Source: Rhodospirillaceae bacterium
GTDB lineage: Bacteria > Pseudomonadota > Alphaproteobacteria > Rhodospirillales > Magnetovibrionaceae
DNA: 10,415 nt
Reading direction: 5' to 3'
NCBI GenBank assembly: GCA_029881835.1
Contig: JAOULV010000030.1
Coordinates: 1-10,415, forward strand
In this document: piece after piece, positions 1-7,035 of the stretch
Layout: each line of letters begins with the position of its first letter
How positions within the stretch are numbered: position 1 is the first letter of the stretch
Translations under genes and position numbers: made by a program
The notes under the pieces: model-generated
The model's database searches: none
Told to the model about the DNA's origin: nothing
The model's input: only the letters and a program-made list of their open reading frames with translations

Positions 1-1
1 C

Positions 2-2281
2 GATTTTCAGTTTGTCGGCATTGATGAGGTGCAAATGTGTGCCGATGGCGAACGTGGCCACGTTTTTACCCAGCGCTTGCTGCATTCGCGCGGCACTAAA
101 GAAACCATGTTTTTGGGCGCACAAACCATACGCCCACTAATTGAACAATTGATCCCCGATGTTGAATTTATTGCCAGACCTAGGCTTTCAACCCTTAGCT
201 ACAGCGGCTATCGCAAGCTTACCAAATTAAAACCGCGTTCGTGTATCGTTGCGTTTAGCGCAAATGATGTTTATTCGATTGCCGAATTGATAAGGCGGAC
301 ATCCGGCGGGGCGGCAATTGTGATGGGTGCGCTCAGCCCCCGGACCCGTAACGCCCAGGTTGAAATGTTTCAATCGGGTGATGTTGATTATTTGGTCGCT
401 ACCGATGCGATCGGCATGGGACTTAACATGGATGTCGATCATGTGGCGCTGGCGCAAACCCGCAAATTTGACGGCCGCCAGATACGTGATTTGTTCCCGG
501 CAGAATTAGCGCAAATTGCCGGGCGTGCCGGGCGGCACATGAATGACGGAACATTTGGCACCACGGCAGAAATAACCGGCCTATCGCCGATTGTGGCCGA
601 AGCCATAACCAACCACGCGTTCAAACCGTTGAAAAAGATTTTCTGGCGCAATTCAAGCCTCGATTTTACTTCGCTTAATGCGCTGGCCCAAAGCCTTAAT
701 CAGGGGCCCGACATGGGTGGCGATGTTATGGTTCGTGCCCGCGAAGCCGATGATGAAATGGTTTTGTCCCGCCTAATGGCTGAAGCCAATATAAAAGATA
801 TGGCGGCGGGAAAAGAAAGTGTCAGTTTATTGTGGGATGTTTGCCGCATTCCGGATTTTCGCCGCATTGCACCGGATGAACACACAAACCTGCTGGGGCG
901 CATTTACAAACATATTTTAGGCACCGGGCGCATCCCTGATGATTGGTTGGCGGAACGGATTAAACGGGTAGAGCGCATTGATGGTGACATTGATACCTTG
1001 ATGGCAAGAATAGCTTTTGTCCGAACGTGGACATACATTTCCCACCAATCCGGCTGGGTTGATGATGGCGTTCATTGGCAAGAAAAAACCCGCTCAATTG
1101 AAGACGCCCTTTCCGATGCATTGCACGAAAAGCTAACCCAACGATTTGTTGATGTCAGAACCAGCAAGCTGGCACTTAGCCTGCAAGGCGGCGAACCGTT
1201 ATCGGCGGTGATTGACGATGGTGGCGAGCTAGAGGTCGAAGGTCATGTGCTGGGCAAGCTTTCGGGTTTTCGTTTTGTTGCCGAAAAAAGCGATAACCCA
1301 CTGGCCGCCAAGGTACTGGACCATGCCGCGGCAAAAGCATTGCGCGCACGCATTGTTGAGCGGGTTAAAATATTTTCCAACGAACTAGATGGCGCTTTTT
1401 CATTTGATGAACGCGGTCAAATATTCTGGCGCGGTGACGTGGTTGCAAAAATGATAAAAGGGGCAGAAATGCTGCGCCCCGATGTTCGGGTATTGGCCAG
1501 CGATCTGTTACAAACAGAAGACCGCGAAACAATAGAAAACCGCTTGAAGCTGTGGTTGGGCAATTTAATTCGCGACAGATTGGGTCTTTTACAGGCCGCC
1601 GAAACGGCGCCATTAAAAGGGGTTGCCCGCGGGTTGGTTTTTCGTTTGGGCGAAAGCCTTGGCGCGCTTCCGCGCTTTGAGGCCGATAATGAAATAAAAG
1701 GTCTAGAGCGCGAAGACCGCCGGGCGCTTAGGAAACTGGGCATAAAAATTGGCCGTCATTTGCTTTATATCCCTGCCCTGTTACGCCCGGCACAGGTTGA
1801 ATTAAGCGTTTTATTATGGGCTATCCATGCAGGCGAAACCCCACTGCCACCGCCACCGGCAGGGCGGGTATCGCTTAGACGCGAAAGCCACCAACCCGAA
1901 GGCTGGCTAAGGGCGGCCGGCTTTCGCCCGGCCGGGACATTGTTTGTGCGCGCCGATATTTTAGAGCGCATTAGCGAACTGGCGTGGAACAAAATTGTCA
2001 AAGGACCGTTTGAAGCAAACGAAGAATTTCTTTCGCTTTTGGGGTGCGGTAATGATGATATTGGCGGTGTAATGCACGCGGTCGGGTTTACCCCTGACAA
2101 AAACGGAAAGTACGTTTTAAAAAGCAGGGGCAAGGGTGCGGGCAAAGGTAAAAATAAACCCAAACAGGCAAAAAAGCCCACGGATAAAAAACCACCGCGC
2201 AAAACCAAGTCCGCAGACAAACAAAAAATTGACCCAAATTCACCATTTGCCAAACTTAAACAATTGAAGCTTGGCAAATAA
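2..2281 (+). CDS. SUV3-like superfamily II RNA/DNA helicase, 5' end missing
   Basis: The reading frame is open from the first bases of the window, so the start codon and Walker A motif lie upstream; 759 residues are present. The Walker B motif D-E-V-Q is at nt 23-34. Motif III (F-L-G-A-Q-T), motif V (V-A-T-D-A-I-G-M-G starting at nt 395) and motif VI (Q-I-A-G-R-A-G-R, nt 512-535) follow. The DEVQ box and the Q..GRAGR motif are typical of the SUV3/DExH group rather than DEAD-box enzymes. The long C-terminal half includes L-W-D-V-C-R-I-P-D and R-T-W-T-Y-I blocks known from alphaproteobacterial members. It ends in a Lys-rich tail (about nt 2119-2235) that probably binds nucleic acid. The role is ATP-driven unwinding, most likely of RNA, by analogy with mitochondrial SUV3. 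It is followed 28 nt later by the S4 protein on the same strand, suggesting one operon. The substrate is not shown by the sequence. Confidence 0.92.
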   Translation, partial: DFQFVGIDEVQMCADGERGHVFTQRLLHSRGTKETMFLGAQTIRPLIEQLIPDVEFIARPRLSTLSYSGYRKLTKLKPRSCIVAFSANDVYSIAELIRRTSGGAAIVMGALSPRTRNAQVEMFQSGDVDYLVATDAIGMGLNMDVDHVALAQTRKFDGRQIRDLFPAELAQIAGRAGRHMNDGTFGTTAEITGLSPIVAEAITNHAFKPLKKIFWRNSSLDFTSLNALAQSLNQGPDMGGDVMVRAREADDEMVLSRLMAEANIKDMAAGKESVSLLWDVCRIPDFRRIAPDEHTNLLGRIYKHILGTGRIPDDWLAERIKRVERIDGDIDTLMARIAFVRTWTYISHQSGWVDDGVHWQEKTRSIEDALSDALHEKLTQRFVDVRTSKLALSLQGGEPLSAVIDDGGELEVEGHVLGKLSGFRFVAEKSDNPLAAKVLDHAAAKALRARIVERVKIFSNELDGAFSFDERGQIFWRGDVVAKMIKGAEMLRPDVRVLASDLLQTEDRETIENRLKLWLGNLIRDRLGLLQAAETAPLKGVARGLVFRLGESLGALPRFEADNEIKGLEREDRRALRKLGIKIGRHLLYIPALLRPAQVELSVLLWAIHAGETPLPPPPAGRVSLRRESHQPEGWLRAAGFRPAGTLFVRADILERISELAWNKIVKGPFEANEEFLSLLGCGNDDIGGVMHAVGFTPDKNGKYVLKSRGKGAGKGKNKPKQAKKPTDKKPPRKTKSADKQKIDPNSPFAKLKQLKLGK

Positions 2282-2309
2282 TTTGAACTGACGGCATGGT
2301 CAAAAAATT

Positions 2310-2684
2310 ATGAATAGCATTCGTTTGGATAAATGGCTTTGGTATGCACGTTTTTTCAAAAGCCGCACGCTGGCCGGACGTTTTTGCAATGAAGGTAAAA
2401 TAAGGCTTAACCAACAACCGGTATCCAAAGCCAACACCAATATAAAAATAAATGATGTTCTGACGTTTAATTTAAATAACCGGGTAAGAATATTAAAAAT
2501 TGAAAATATCGGAACCCGGCGCGGCCCGGCAGCGGAAGCCGCAACATTGTATTTGGATATGTCGCCCGAAATCAAAAAAGAGGACATTGTTATAAGCGCA
2601 CCCCCTGCCAAGCGCGAACCAGGCAGTGGCCGCCCGACCAAAGCCCAGCGCCGGGCAATGGATAAATTCAAAGAAGATATCTAA
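2310..2684 (+). CDS. S4-domain RNA-binding protein, HslR/Hsp15-like
   Basis: This 124-residue protein opens with an S4 RNA-binding domain (about residues 3-60: R-L-D-K-W-L-W-Y-A-R, then S-R-T-L-A and G-K-I-R-L-N). The L-D-K-W-L-W signature is that of the Hsp15/HslR family, whose E. coli member binds stalled 50S subunits carrying nascent chains. The C-terminus is basic (P-G-S-G-R-P-T-K-A-Q-R-R-A-M-D), a tail I recall from alphaproteobacterial homologues. The ATG at 2310 is the only reasonable start, because an in-frame stop lies 21 nt upstream and no earlier start codon intervenes. The Shine-Dalgarno sequence is weak, so translation may be coupled to the helicase 28 nt upstream. Role inferred: RNA or ribosome binding in quality control. 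It differs from E. coli Hsp15 in its tail, so exact function is uncertain. Confidence 0.9.
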   Translation: MNSIRLDKWLWYARFFKSRTLAGRFCNEGKIRLNQQPVSKANTNIKINDVLTFNLNNRVRILKIENIGTRRGPAAEAATLYLDMSPEIKKEDIVISAPPAKREPGSGRPTKAQRRAMDKFKEDI

Positions 2685-2739
2685 CGGGATTTTATTTTTT
2701 TCTTGTTCTTGTGTGTTTATGGGTTATATGGGTTAGGTA

Positions 2740-3189
2740 ATGTTGAAAAAAATCAAATCTCTTTTGACGGAAAAATCATCCGATAGCGCCCAACCCAAAC
2801 GTTCGCTTGAGCTTGCGGCGGCGGCATTGTTGGTCGAAGCCGCAATCATGGATGGTAACTTTGATGCGGCCGAACACAACACCATTGCCAAGCTTTTATC
2901 CGAGCGTTTTTCCTTGGGCGCGGCTGAAGTTGACGAGCTGATAAGCGAGGCCAAAACAGAAATTGAAAGCTCGGTTGAACTTTATGGTTTTGCCCGCACC
3001 ATCAAAGACAGCATGGAACACGATGAGCGGGTGGAAATAATGGAAATGCTGTGGCGTGTGGTTTTGGCCGACGGGGTGGTGGATGATTATGAATCCAACC
3101 TTATCCGCAGGGTCGCAGGATTAATTTATGTTTCCGACCGCGACAGCGGCCTTGCCCGGCAAAGGGCGATTGCCGATGGGCAAACATAA
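2740..3189 (+). CDS. TerB-like (tellurite resistance TerB family) protein
   Basis: This 149-residue cytoplasmic, all-helical protein has no signal peptide or membrane segment. The TerB fold is recognised by two acidic D-G-x-x-D-x-x-E repeats: M-D-G-N-F-D-A-A-E in the first half and A-D-G-V-V-D-D-Y-E in the second. They are separated by an acidic helix ending E-R-V-E-I-M-E-M-L-W-R-V. In this fold the paired acidic clusters are the proposed divalent-metal sites. The ending L-I-Y-V-S-D-R-D-S-G-L-A-R is typical of stand-alone proteobacterial TerB-like proteins, whose function is not established; no tellurite genes (terC, terD, terZ) are nearby, so a role in tellurite resistance should not be assumed. 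The start at ATG 2740 is preceded by T-T-A-G-G-T at short spacing. It lies 55 nt after the S4 gene and 76 nt before fdxA, so it is probably in the same transcript. Confidence 0.85.
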   Translation: MLKKIKSLLTEKSSDSAQPKRSLELAAAALLVEAAIMDGNFDAAEHNTIAKLLSERFSLGAAEVDELISEAKTEIESSVELYGFARTIKDSMEHDERVEIMEMLWRVVLADGVVDDYESNLIRRVAGLIYVSDRDSGLARQRAIADGQT

Positions 3190-3265
3190 AATATGCTTGA
3201 GGGCCCAAAGACTATGGGCTAAACAAGGTTAAATATTTTGACCTTTGATCCATGGAGACAGCCAA

Positions 3266-3601
3266 ATGACATACGTGGTTTTAGAAAACTGCATCAAGTG
3301 CAAATACCAAGACTGTGTCGAGGTCTGCCCGGTTGATTGTTTCTACGAAGGTGAAAACATGTTGGTTATCAACCCCGATGAATGCATTGATTGCGGTGTA
3401 TGTGAGCCCGAATGCCCGGCCGAGGCAATTTTACCCGATACCGAGCAGGGCTTGGAAAAGTGGCTGGATATAAACGCCAAATATGCTGCCGAATGGCCCA
3501 ATATCACGCGCAAGGGCGATACCCCGTCTGACGCCAAAGACTGGGATGGTAAAAAAGATAAAGCGGCCATGCTAAGCCCAAAACCGGGCAAAGGCACTTA
3601 A
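3266..3601 (+). CDS. fdxA: Ferredoxin FdxA, 7Fe-8S type
   Basis: This 111-residue low-potential electron carrier closely follows Azotobacter ferredoxin I in its first 55 residues. Cysteines lie at 9, 12, 17, 21, 25, 40, 43, 46 and 50. By homology C9, C17 and C50 bind a [3Fe-4S] cluster and C21, C40, C43 and C46 bind a [4Fe-4S] cluster, with C12 and C25 as the extra cysteines of this family. The C-terminal part has the expected W-P-N-I-T and D-W-D-G-K blocks. The ATG at 3266 was chosen because G-G-A-G-A sits seven bases upstream and the family begins M-T-Y-V-V; an in-frame TTG at 3245 would add seven unsupported residues. It is the last gene of the helicase-S4-TerB-fdxA run and is followed by a strong terminator. 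Its redox partner is not evident here. Confidence 0.96.
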   Translation: MTYVVLENCIKCKYQDCVEVCPVDCFYEGENMLVINPDECIDCGVCEPECPAEAILPDTEQGLEKWLDINAKYAAEWPNITRKGDTPSDAKDWDGKKDKAAMLSPKPGKGT

Positions 3602-3672
3602 GTGGTGGCATTTTGCCCCATGGCAATAATGCAATAATACAAAATTATTTCTTTAATTTCATATAGTTATGT

Positions 3673-3711
3673 AAAATATCCCCCCATATCCACATGGCGG
3701 GGGTGTTTTTT
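3673..3711 (+). terminator. Intrinsic terminator after fdxA
   Basis: A GC-rich hairpin has left arm C6 plus AT (3680-3687), loop ATCCAC (3688-3693) and right arm ATGG-C-GGGGG (3694-3703) with one bulged C. An A-rich left flank pairs with the T-tract at 3706-3711. It lies about 75 nt after the fdxA stop and should end the helicase-fdxA transcript. Confidence 0.8.
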
Positions 3712-3742
3712 GGCCAATTTTGTGATATGATGCTTGGCACTG

Positions 3743-3773
3743 GCTGGCCGCGTATTTATATGGCCGGCTTTTT
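3743..3773 (+). terminator. Second terminator-like hairpin upstream of carD
   Basis: GCTGGCC (3743-3749) pairs with GGCCGGC (3762-3768), with one G-U pair, around a 12-nt AT-rich loop, and is followed directly by TTTTT. It may back up the fdxA terminator. If a carD promoter lies further upstream it could act as an attenuator, but no such promoter is clear. Confidence 0.5.
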
Positions 3774-3956
3774 AACGTGTGTGGGCCTTTTTTTGCAAGA
3801 AAACAGCCGTTTTTGTGGGGATTTGACGCTTTCGGTCTGTTTTTAGCGAAATCTCTACTAGCGTGAATATTAAATAACGCCGACCGCCCGAGTCTGCGCC
3901 AGCGCTATTGATTGTGCCCACAGTAAGGTTAAGCAAGAACTATAAATCATAAATTG

Positions 3957-3974
3957 TATAATTCTGAACGGAAC
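3957..3974 (+). promoter_or_regulatory. Candidate carD -10 box and ribosome binding site
   Basis: A perfect TATAAT lies at 3957-3962, but no good -35 is found 16-18 bases upstream. G-G-A-A-C at 3970-3974, about 10 nt before the carD ATG, is the likely Shine-Dalgarno. If this -10 is used, the 5' leader is only about 15 nt and would barely contain the binding site, so the promoter call is weak. Confidence 0.35.
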
Positions 3975-3984
3975 GAATAAAACC

Positions 3985-4503
3985 ATGGCAAAAAAATCAG
4001 CGACCGAAGGCTTGTTATTTAGCAAAGGTGATTTTGTAGTTTACCCAACCCACGGTGTGGGCCAGGTAGTAGGCATCGAAAAACAGGAAGTGGCAGGATA
4101 TAAGCTTCAGCTTTTTGTTATTTCATTTGAATCCGAACGCATGACCTTGAGCGTTCCCGTCGACAAAGCGGTTGGATCGGGCCTGCGCAAATTAAGCTCG
4201 AAAAAAGTTATGGATGCGGCAATGGCAACATTAAAAGGCCGCGCCCGGGTTAAACGCACCATGTGGAGCCGCCGCGCCCAGGAATACGAAGCAAAGATTA
4301 ATTCCGGTGATCCGGTTTCAATCGCCGAGGTTGTCCGCGATCTTCATCGTCGTGCCGACCAACCCGACCAATCATTCAGCGAACGTCAGATTTACGAACA
4401 AGCGATGGAACGCCTTGCCAGTGAAGTCGCCGCCGTTGAAAAAGTAGATATGGAAAAGGCGACAGCAAAACTGGAAAAGCTGCTGCTTAAAATAGCTGCT
4501 TAA
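3985..4503 (+). CDS. carD: CarD/CdnL-family RNA polymerase-binding transcription regulator
   Basis: This 172-residue protein has the family's usual length and two-domain layout. Residues about 12-68 form the Tudor-like RNA polymerase-interacting domain (G-D-F-V-V-Y-P-T-H-G-V-G-Q-V). Residues about 75-172 form the helical DNA-binding domain with the signature W-S-R-R (W94) and A-E-V-V-R-D-L-H-R-R. W94 corresponds to the tryptophan (W85 in M. tuberculosis CarD) that wedges into the upstream edge of the transcription bubble. The family binds the RNA polymerase beta subunit and stabilises open complexes at many promoters, including rRNA promoters. The ATG at 3985 gives the normal N-terminus. The gene stands alone between its 383-base leader and a strong terminator, so it is probably a single-gene transcript. 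Position after fdxA agrees with the usual alphaproteobacterial order. Confidence 0.95.
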   Translation: MAKKSATEGLLFSKGDFVVYPTHGVGQVVGIEKQEVAGYKLQLFVISFESERMTLSVPVDKAVGSGLRKLSSKKVMDAAMATLKGRARVKRTMWSRRAQEYEAKINSGDPVSIAEVVRDLHRRADQPDQSFSERQIYEQAMERLASEVAAVEKVDMEKATAKLEKLLLKIAA

Positions 4504-4509
4504 AAAATT

Positions 4510-4525
4510 ATAATCTGAAGATTAT
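4510..4525 (+). other. Short perfect hairpin after carD
   Basis: ATAATC and GATTAT form a six-base-pair stem around TGAA, immediately before the main terminator. It may protect or process the carD 3' end, but it could be chance in AT-rich sequence. Confidence 0.35.
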
Positions 4526-4526
4526 C

Positions 4527-4562
4527 AAAAAACGGCCGGGGGCAAACCCCGGTCGTTTTTTT
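4527..4562. terminator. Bidirectional terminator between carD and the M48 protease gene
   Basis: ACGGCCGGGG pairs with CCCCGGTCGT around GCAAA, with one G-U pair. T-runs lie on both sides: TTTTTTT after the right arm on the plus strand, and the A-run before the left arm, which reads as T on the minus strand. The protease stop codon overlaps its edge, so it can serve both convergent genes. Confidence 0.85.
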
Positions 4563-6075
4563 ATTCGCCTATTAGTTTTATGGTGGTGCCGGGCGCAAGT
4601 ACGCTATCTGGTTTTATGGCGTTTAAAACTTCCATCCATTCGTCTTTAAATTCACTAACTTCTAGCATTGCACTAAGCGATGCCGGAGTATCATTGGCGC
4701 GTATTTTATAAAGCTTTATTCTATATGGCTTTACGCTTTTTGCTTCCGTTTCGGTTAATTTACGAAAGCTGTATGTGGCATTGCGCAATGGCAAATTAAG
4801 TTCAGCTGTTTTTATTGGGTCGGTTATGAATAGCAATCTGTAAACCGGACCATCGGGGTCTTGAATCGCCACCACACGAATATCACGCCTGCCGTTTTTG
4901 CTATTTAAAACAGATGTTCCGGTGACTGCGCTCATTCCATTAATGTTTATGTTTTCCAAATCCCTTATGCTTAAACCCGTTGCCCAATAATTGGTTACAT
5001 AATTTTTAAGGCTGGTTGCTTTTTTAACGTCTTCGGGGTTGGCGCCGTCAAATACGATAACCGCTTCATCGTTCTTTTTGGCAACCACATTGACAGGTGA
5101 ATTAAATAATCTAAATCCATCGGGTACGTCATAGCGAATTTTCATTACCGGATGAATAAATGAATTACCGCGAATGATGCCTTGTTCAATATCATCACCG
5201 AATATCATTCCGTCAATTTTTGCCAAATATTCATCGCCATTAAGTCTTTTTCTTCCGTCAGGGGTGCCGTTTTGCGCTTCGGAAGCAAGCTTAATGGCTT
5301 GTTCAATACGTTCTGCCGTGCGCGGGTGGGTTGCCATAATATTGCTTTGTTCTGCCGCATCCGGTTTGCCGACCATTAAACCTTCTATGCGCTGGTGCGC
5401 CCGCAGCTTGGTAAAAAAGCTGGTCATTGCATCGGGGTCGTATCCTGCGCGCGTCATGTAACGAACGCCTAACATATCTGATTGTAATTCTTGATCACGC
5501 GAATAGCTTTGTAATGCCGCCTGTGCCCCCACTGCGGCTACGTTGCCGGCGGCCGAAGGGATTCCGGCGGCCGAACCAAGCGCGCCCAATACCTGCAATC
5601 CAATTGATGTCGCAACGGTGGTGCTATAGCGTTGCGCTGAATGGCGCGCGGTAACGTGGCCAATTTCATGGGAAAGCACGCCTGCGACCTCGGCTTCATT
5701 GCTGGCCAAAGAAAGCAAACCGCGGGTGATATAAACATAGCCACCGGGCAGGGCAAATGCGTTTATTTTGCTGTCGTTAAGTACGCTAAAGGTCCACACC
5801 AGTTCGGGCATTTCTGAATGTTGGCTTAGCCTTGCGCCAAGATTTGCAACATAGGCCCCGATTTCGTGGTCGTCATAAACACCACCAAATGCCTTTAATA
5901 TTTTTGGGTGTTCCTCACGGCCAACTTCTTTTTCCCGTTCCGGCGACATGAAAGCGGTAAAGCTTTGTTCACCGGTGGCGGGGTTTGCGCTACACCCGGC
6001 AATTCCCAACATAGCCGCAACCAGCAAAGGAACATAAACAAGGCGATTAATTTGTTTGTTGTTGGAATTCATCAT
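4561..6075 (-). CDS. M48-family zinc metalloprotease, lipoprotein
   Basis: This 504-residue protein starts with a lipoprotein signal: basic N-terminus, hydrophobic core and lipobox G-I-A-G-C, with the acylated cysteine at residue 28. The M48 peptidase domain follows (about residues 45-270). H136-E-I-G-H140 supplies two zinc-ligand histidines and the catalytic glutamate E137. The third ligand is probably E196 in E-L-Q-S-D. A-F-A-L-P-G-G-Y-V at 106-114 is also typical of the family. The last 50 residues (about 456-504: A-N-D-T-P-A-S-L, then L-A-P-G-T-T-I-K-L-I) look like a degenerate LysM-type cell-wall-binding segment. By analogy with BepA/LoiP-type proteases it should degrade misfolded outer-membrane proteins in the periplasm, but the exact substrate is unknown. 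It starts 18 nt after the nuclease gene and is probably its operon partner. Two adjacent ATGs begin the frame; either could be used. Confidence 0.92.
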   Translation of the reverse strand: MMNSNNKQINRLVYVPLLVAAMLGIAGCSANPATGEQSFTAFMSPEREKEVGREEHPKILKAFGGVYDDHEIGAYVANLGARLSQHSEMPELVWTFSVLNDSKINAFALPGGYVYITRGLLSLASNEAEVAGVLSHEIGHVTARHSAQRYSTTVATSIGLQVLGALGSAAGIPSAAGNVAAVGAQAALQSYSRDQELQSDMLGVRYMTRAGYDPDAMTSFFTKLRAHQRIEGLMVGKPDAAEQSNIMATHPRTAERIEQAIKLASEAQNGTPDGRKRLNGDEYLAKIDGMIFGDDIEQGIIRGNSFIHPVMKIRYDVPDGFRLFNSPVNVVAKKNDEAVIVFDGANPEDVKKATSLKNYVTNYWATGLSIRDLENININGMSAVTGTSVLNSKNGRRDIRVVAIQDPDGPVYRLLFITDPIKTAELNLPLRNATYSFRKLTETEAKSVKPYRIKLYKIRANDTPASLSAMLEVSEFKDEWMEVLNAIKPDSVLAPGTTIKLIGE

Positions 6076-6093
6076 TAAAATATTTTCTCATTT

Positions 6094-6933
6094 TTATTTT
6101 ATAATTTCAATTTGTTCCGGATGGGTTGCCACAATCATCGGCCCATTTTTGTTTTTTAGCCAGCCGCGCACCCGTACATTTTTTCCCTGAAATGCCAGCG
6201 GGTCAACATTGTTTTTAGCAAACAGTGCTAGCCCGTCTTTTTCAACCAAAATTGTGAAATCCGTCCGCCAGACAGGGCCAAAATTAAGGTACACATTGGT
6301 GCCAACTTTTTGTGCCGACAAAACCTTTCCTTCAACCAGGCGATATGTTCCCACATAATTGGCCGATGCATCGTCGGTTATAATTTTATAAAGATTGTTC
6401 GCCCAAATACCGACATTGTTTTTACGCGCGGTTTTTTCTATTTCCAGCATTTCATTTGCAAGTGCGCGGTTATCGGCAAACGTATAAACGTGCGCCATAC
6501 CTAATCGCAACATTTCGCCTTGTAGCCACGTTTTGTTATCATCATTTATAACAACATGACCAAGGGTGCGGCCATGGCGGTCTGTTGATGCGACCCCTGT
6601 ATATATAGTTACCGATTTGCCAAGGGAAAGTGTTGCCATTTGTTTTTTTGCTGCTTCACCAAACGGGTTTGGTTTGAAATCTGAACGCCCGAACGAAAGC
6701 TCCGGTGCCTGAATGCCGACCAAGCGCACCTTACGGCCATCATCAAGCCAGATTGTATCGCCGTCTATTACCATTGTGACTTTTGCGGTTCCTTGGTTAT
6801 CAAGGCTGTCCAGCCCTTGCGCCCGTGATGAAAACGGGCTTGACGCAAACAAGACAACAACCAAGGCGACAAACAACGGGCGCGCCCAAATAGTGCGGTT
6901 ATTTTTGCCTATGGCAGTAAAAATAGTTTGCAT
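6094..6933 (-). CDS. Exported thermonuclease-like (staphylococcal nuclease domain) protein
   Basis: This 279-residue protein has an N-terminal signal sequence (basic to residue 18, hydrophobic 19-31, likely cleavage near S-R-A-Q). The SNase OB-fold lies at about residues 50-180. By alignment with S. aureus nuclease, D57 and D59 match D19 and D21, R70 matches R35, E78 matches E43 and R122 (D-R-H-G-R) matches R87. The D40-T41 pair is replaced by Q75-A76. About 100 further residues form a second, probably beta-rich domain (residues 190-279). Expected action is calcium-dependent phosphodiester cleavage of extracytoplasmic nucleic acid, although the altered calcium ligand leaves activity uncertain. 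The ATG at 6933 is preceded by A-G-G-A-A-A at correct spacing and gives a proper signal peptide. A longer frame reaching 7086 would overlap the divergent pip gene and add 51 non-family residues. The M48 gene lies 18 nt downstream. Confidence 0.9.
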   Translation of the reverse strand: MQTIFTAIGKNNRTIWARPLFVALVVVLFASSPFSSRAQGLDSLDNQGTAKVTMVIDGDTIWLDDGRKVRLVGIQAPELSFGRSDFKPNPFGEAAKKQMATLSLGKSVTIYTGVASTDRHGRTLGHVVINDDNKTWLQGEMLRLGMAHVYTFADNRALANEMLEIEKTARKNNVGIWANNLYKIITDDASANYVGTYRLVEGKVLSAQKVGTNVYLNFGPVWRTDFTILVEKDGLALFAKNNVDPLAFQGKNVRVRGWLKNKNGPMIVATHPEQIEIIK

Positions 6934-7035
6934 AAATTTCCTGCTTATTTTGTTTTTTATATAATCTGAATAATATTTACCTATAATGGACAAGCATTTG
7001 TGATTTAGCAAAATTATCTCAAAGGTACAGGCTTT
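6934..7035. promoter_or_regulatory. Divergent promoter region between nuclease and pip
   Basis: These 102 AT-rich bases separate two divergently read genes and must hold both promoters. On the plus strand TATAAT at 6982-6987 is a good -10 for pip but lacks a clear -35. On the minus strand several TATA-like sequences exist and none stands out. Shine-Dalgarno sequences are visible for both genes: A-G-G-A on the minus strand, and A-A-A-G-G with A-C-A-G-G on the plus strand. Confidence 0.45.

Larger units (their letters stand above)
3602..3984 (+). other. Intergenic leader between fdxA and carD
   Basis: There are 383 bases without a convincing gene. The stretch holds the fdxA terminator (3673-3711), a second terminator-like hairpin (3743-3773), and then about 200 bases leading to carD with a good -10 hexamer near the end. 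No ORF of credible length or composition was seen on either strand. Confidence 0.7.

Noticed and set aside
1765..2277. A 170-residue minus-strand ORF under the helicase C-terminus
   Set aside because: Its composition is that of an antisense shadow of the helicase, whose own frame has clear family motifs; no independent start signal.
3202..3220. Small hairpin (GCCCA/TGGGC) between the TerB gene and fdxA
   Set aside because: The stem is only five to six base pairs and has no T-run, so it is not a credible terminator; it may be chance.
3245..3265. TTG start adding seven residues to ferredoxin
   Set aside because: G-G-A-G-A sits correctly before the ATG at 3266 and the ferredoxin family starts at that methionine.
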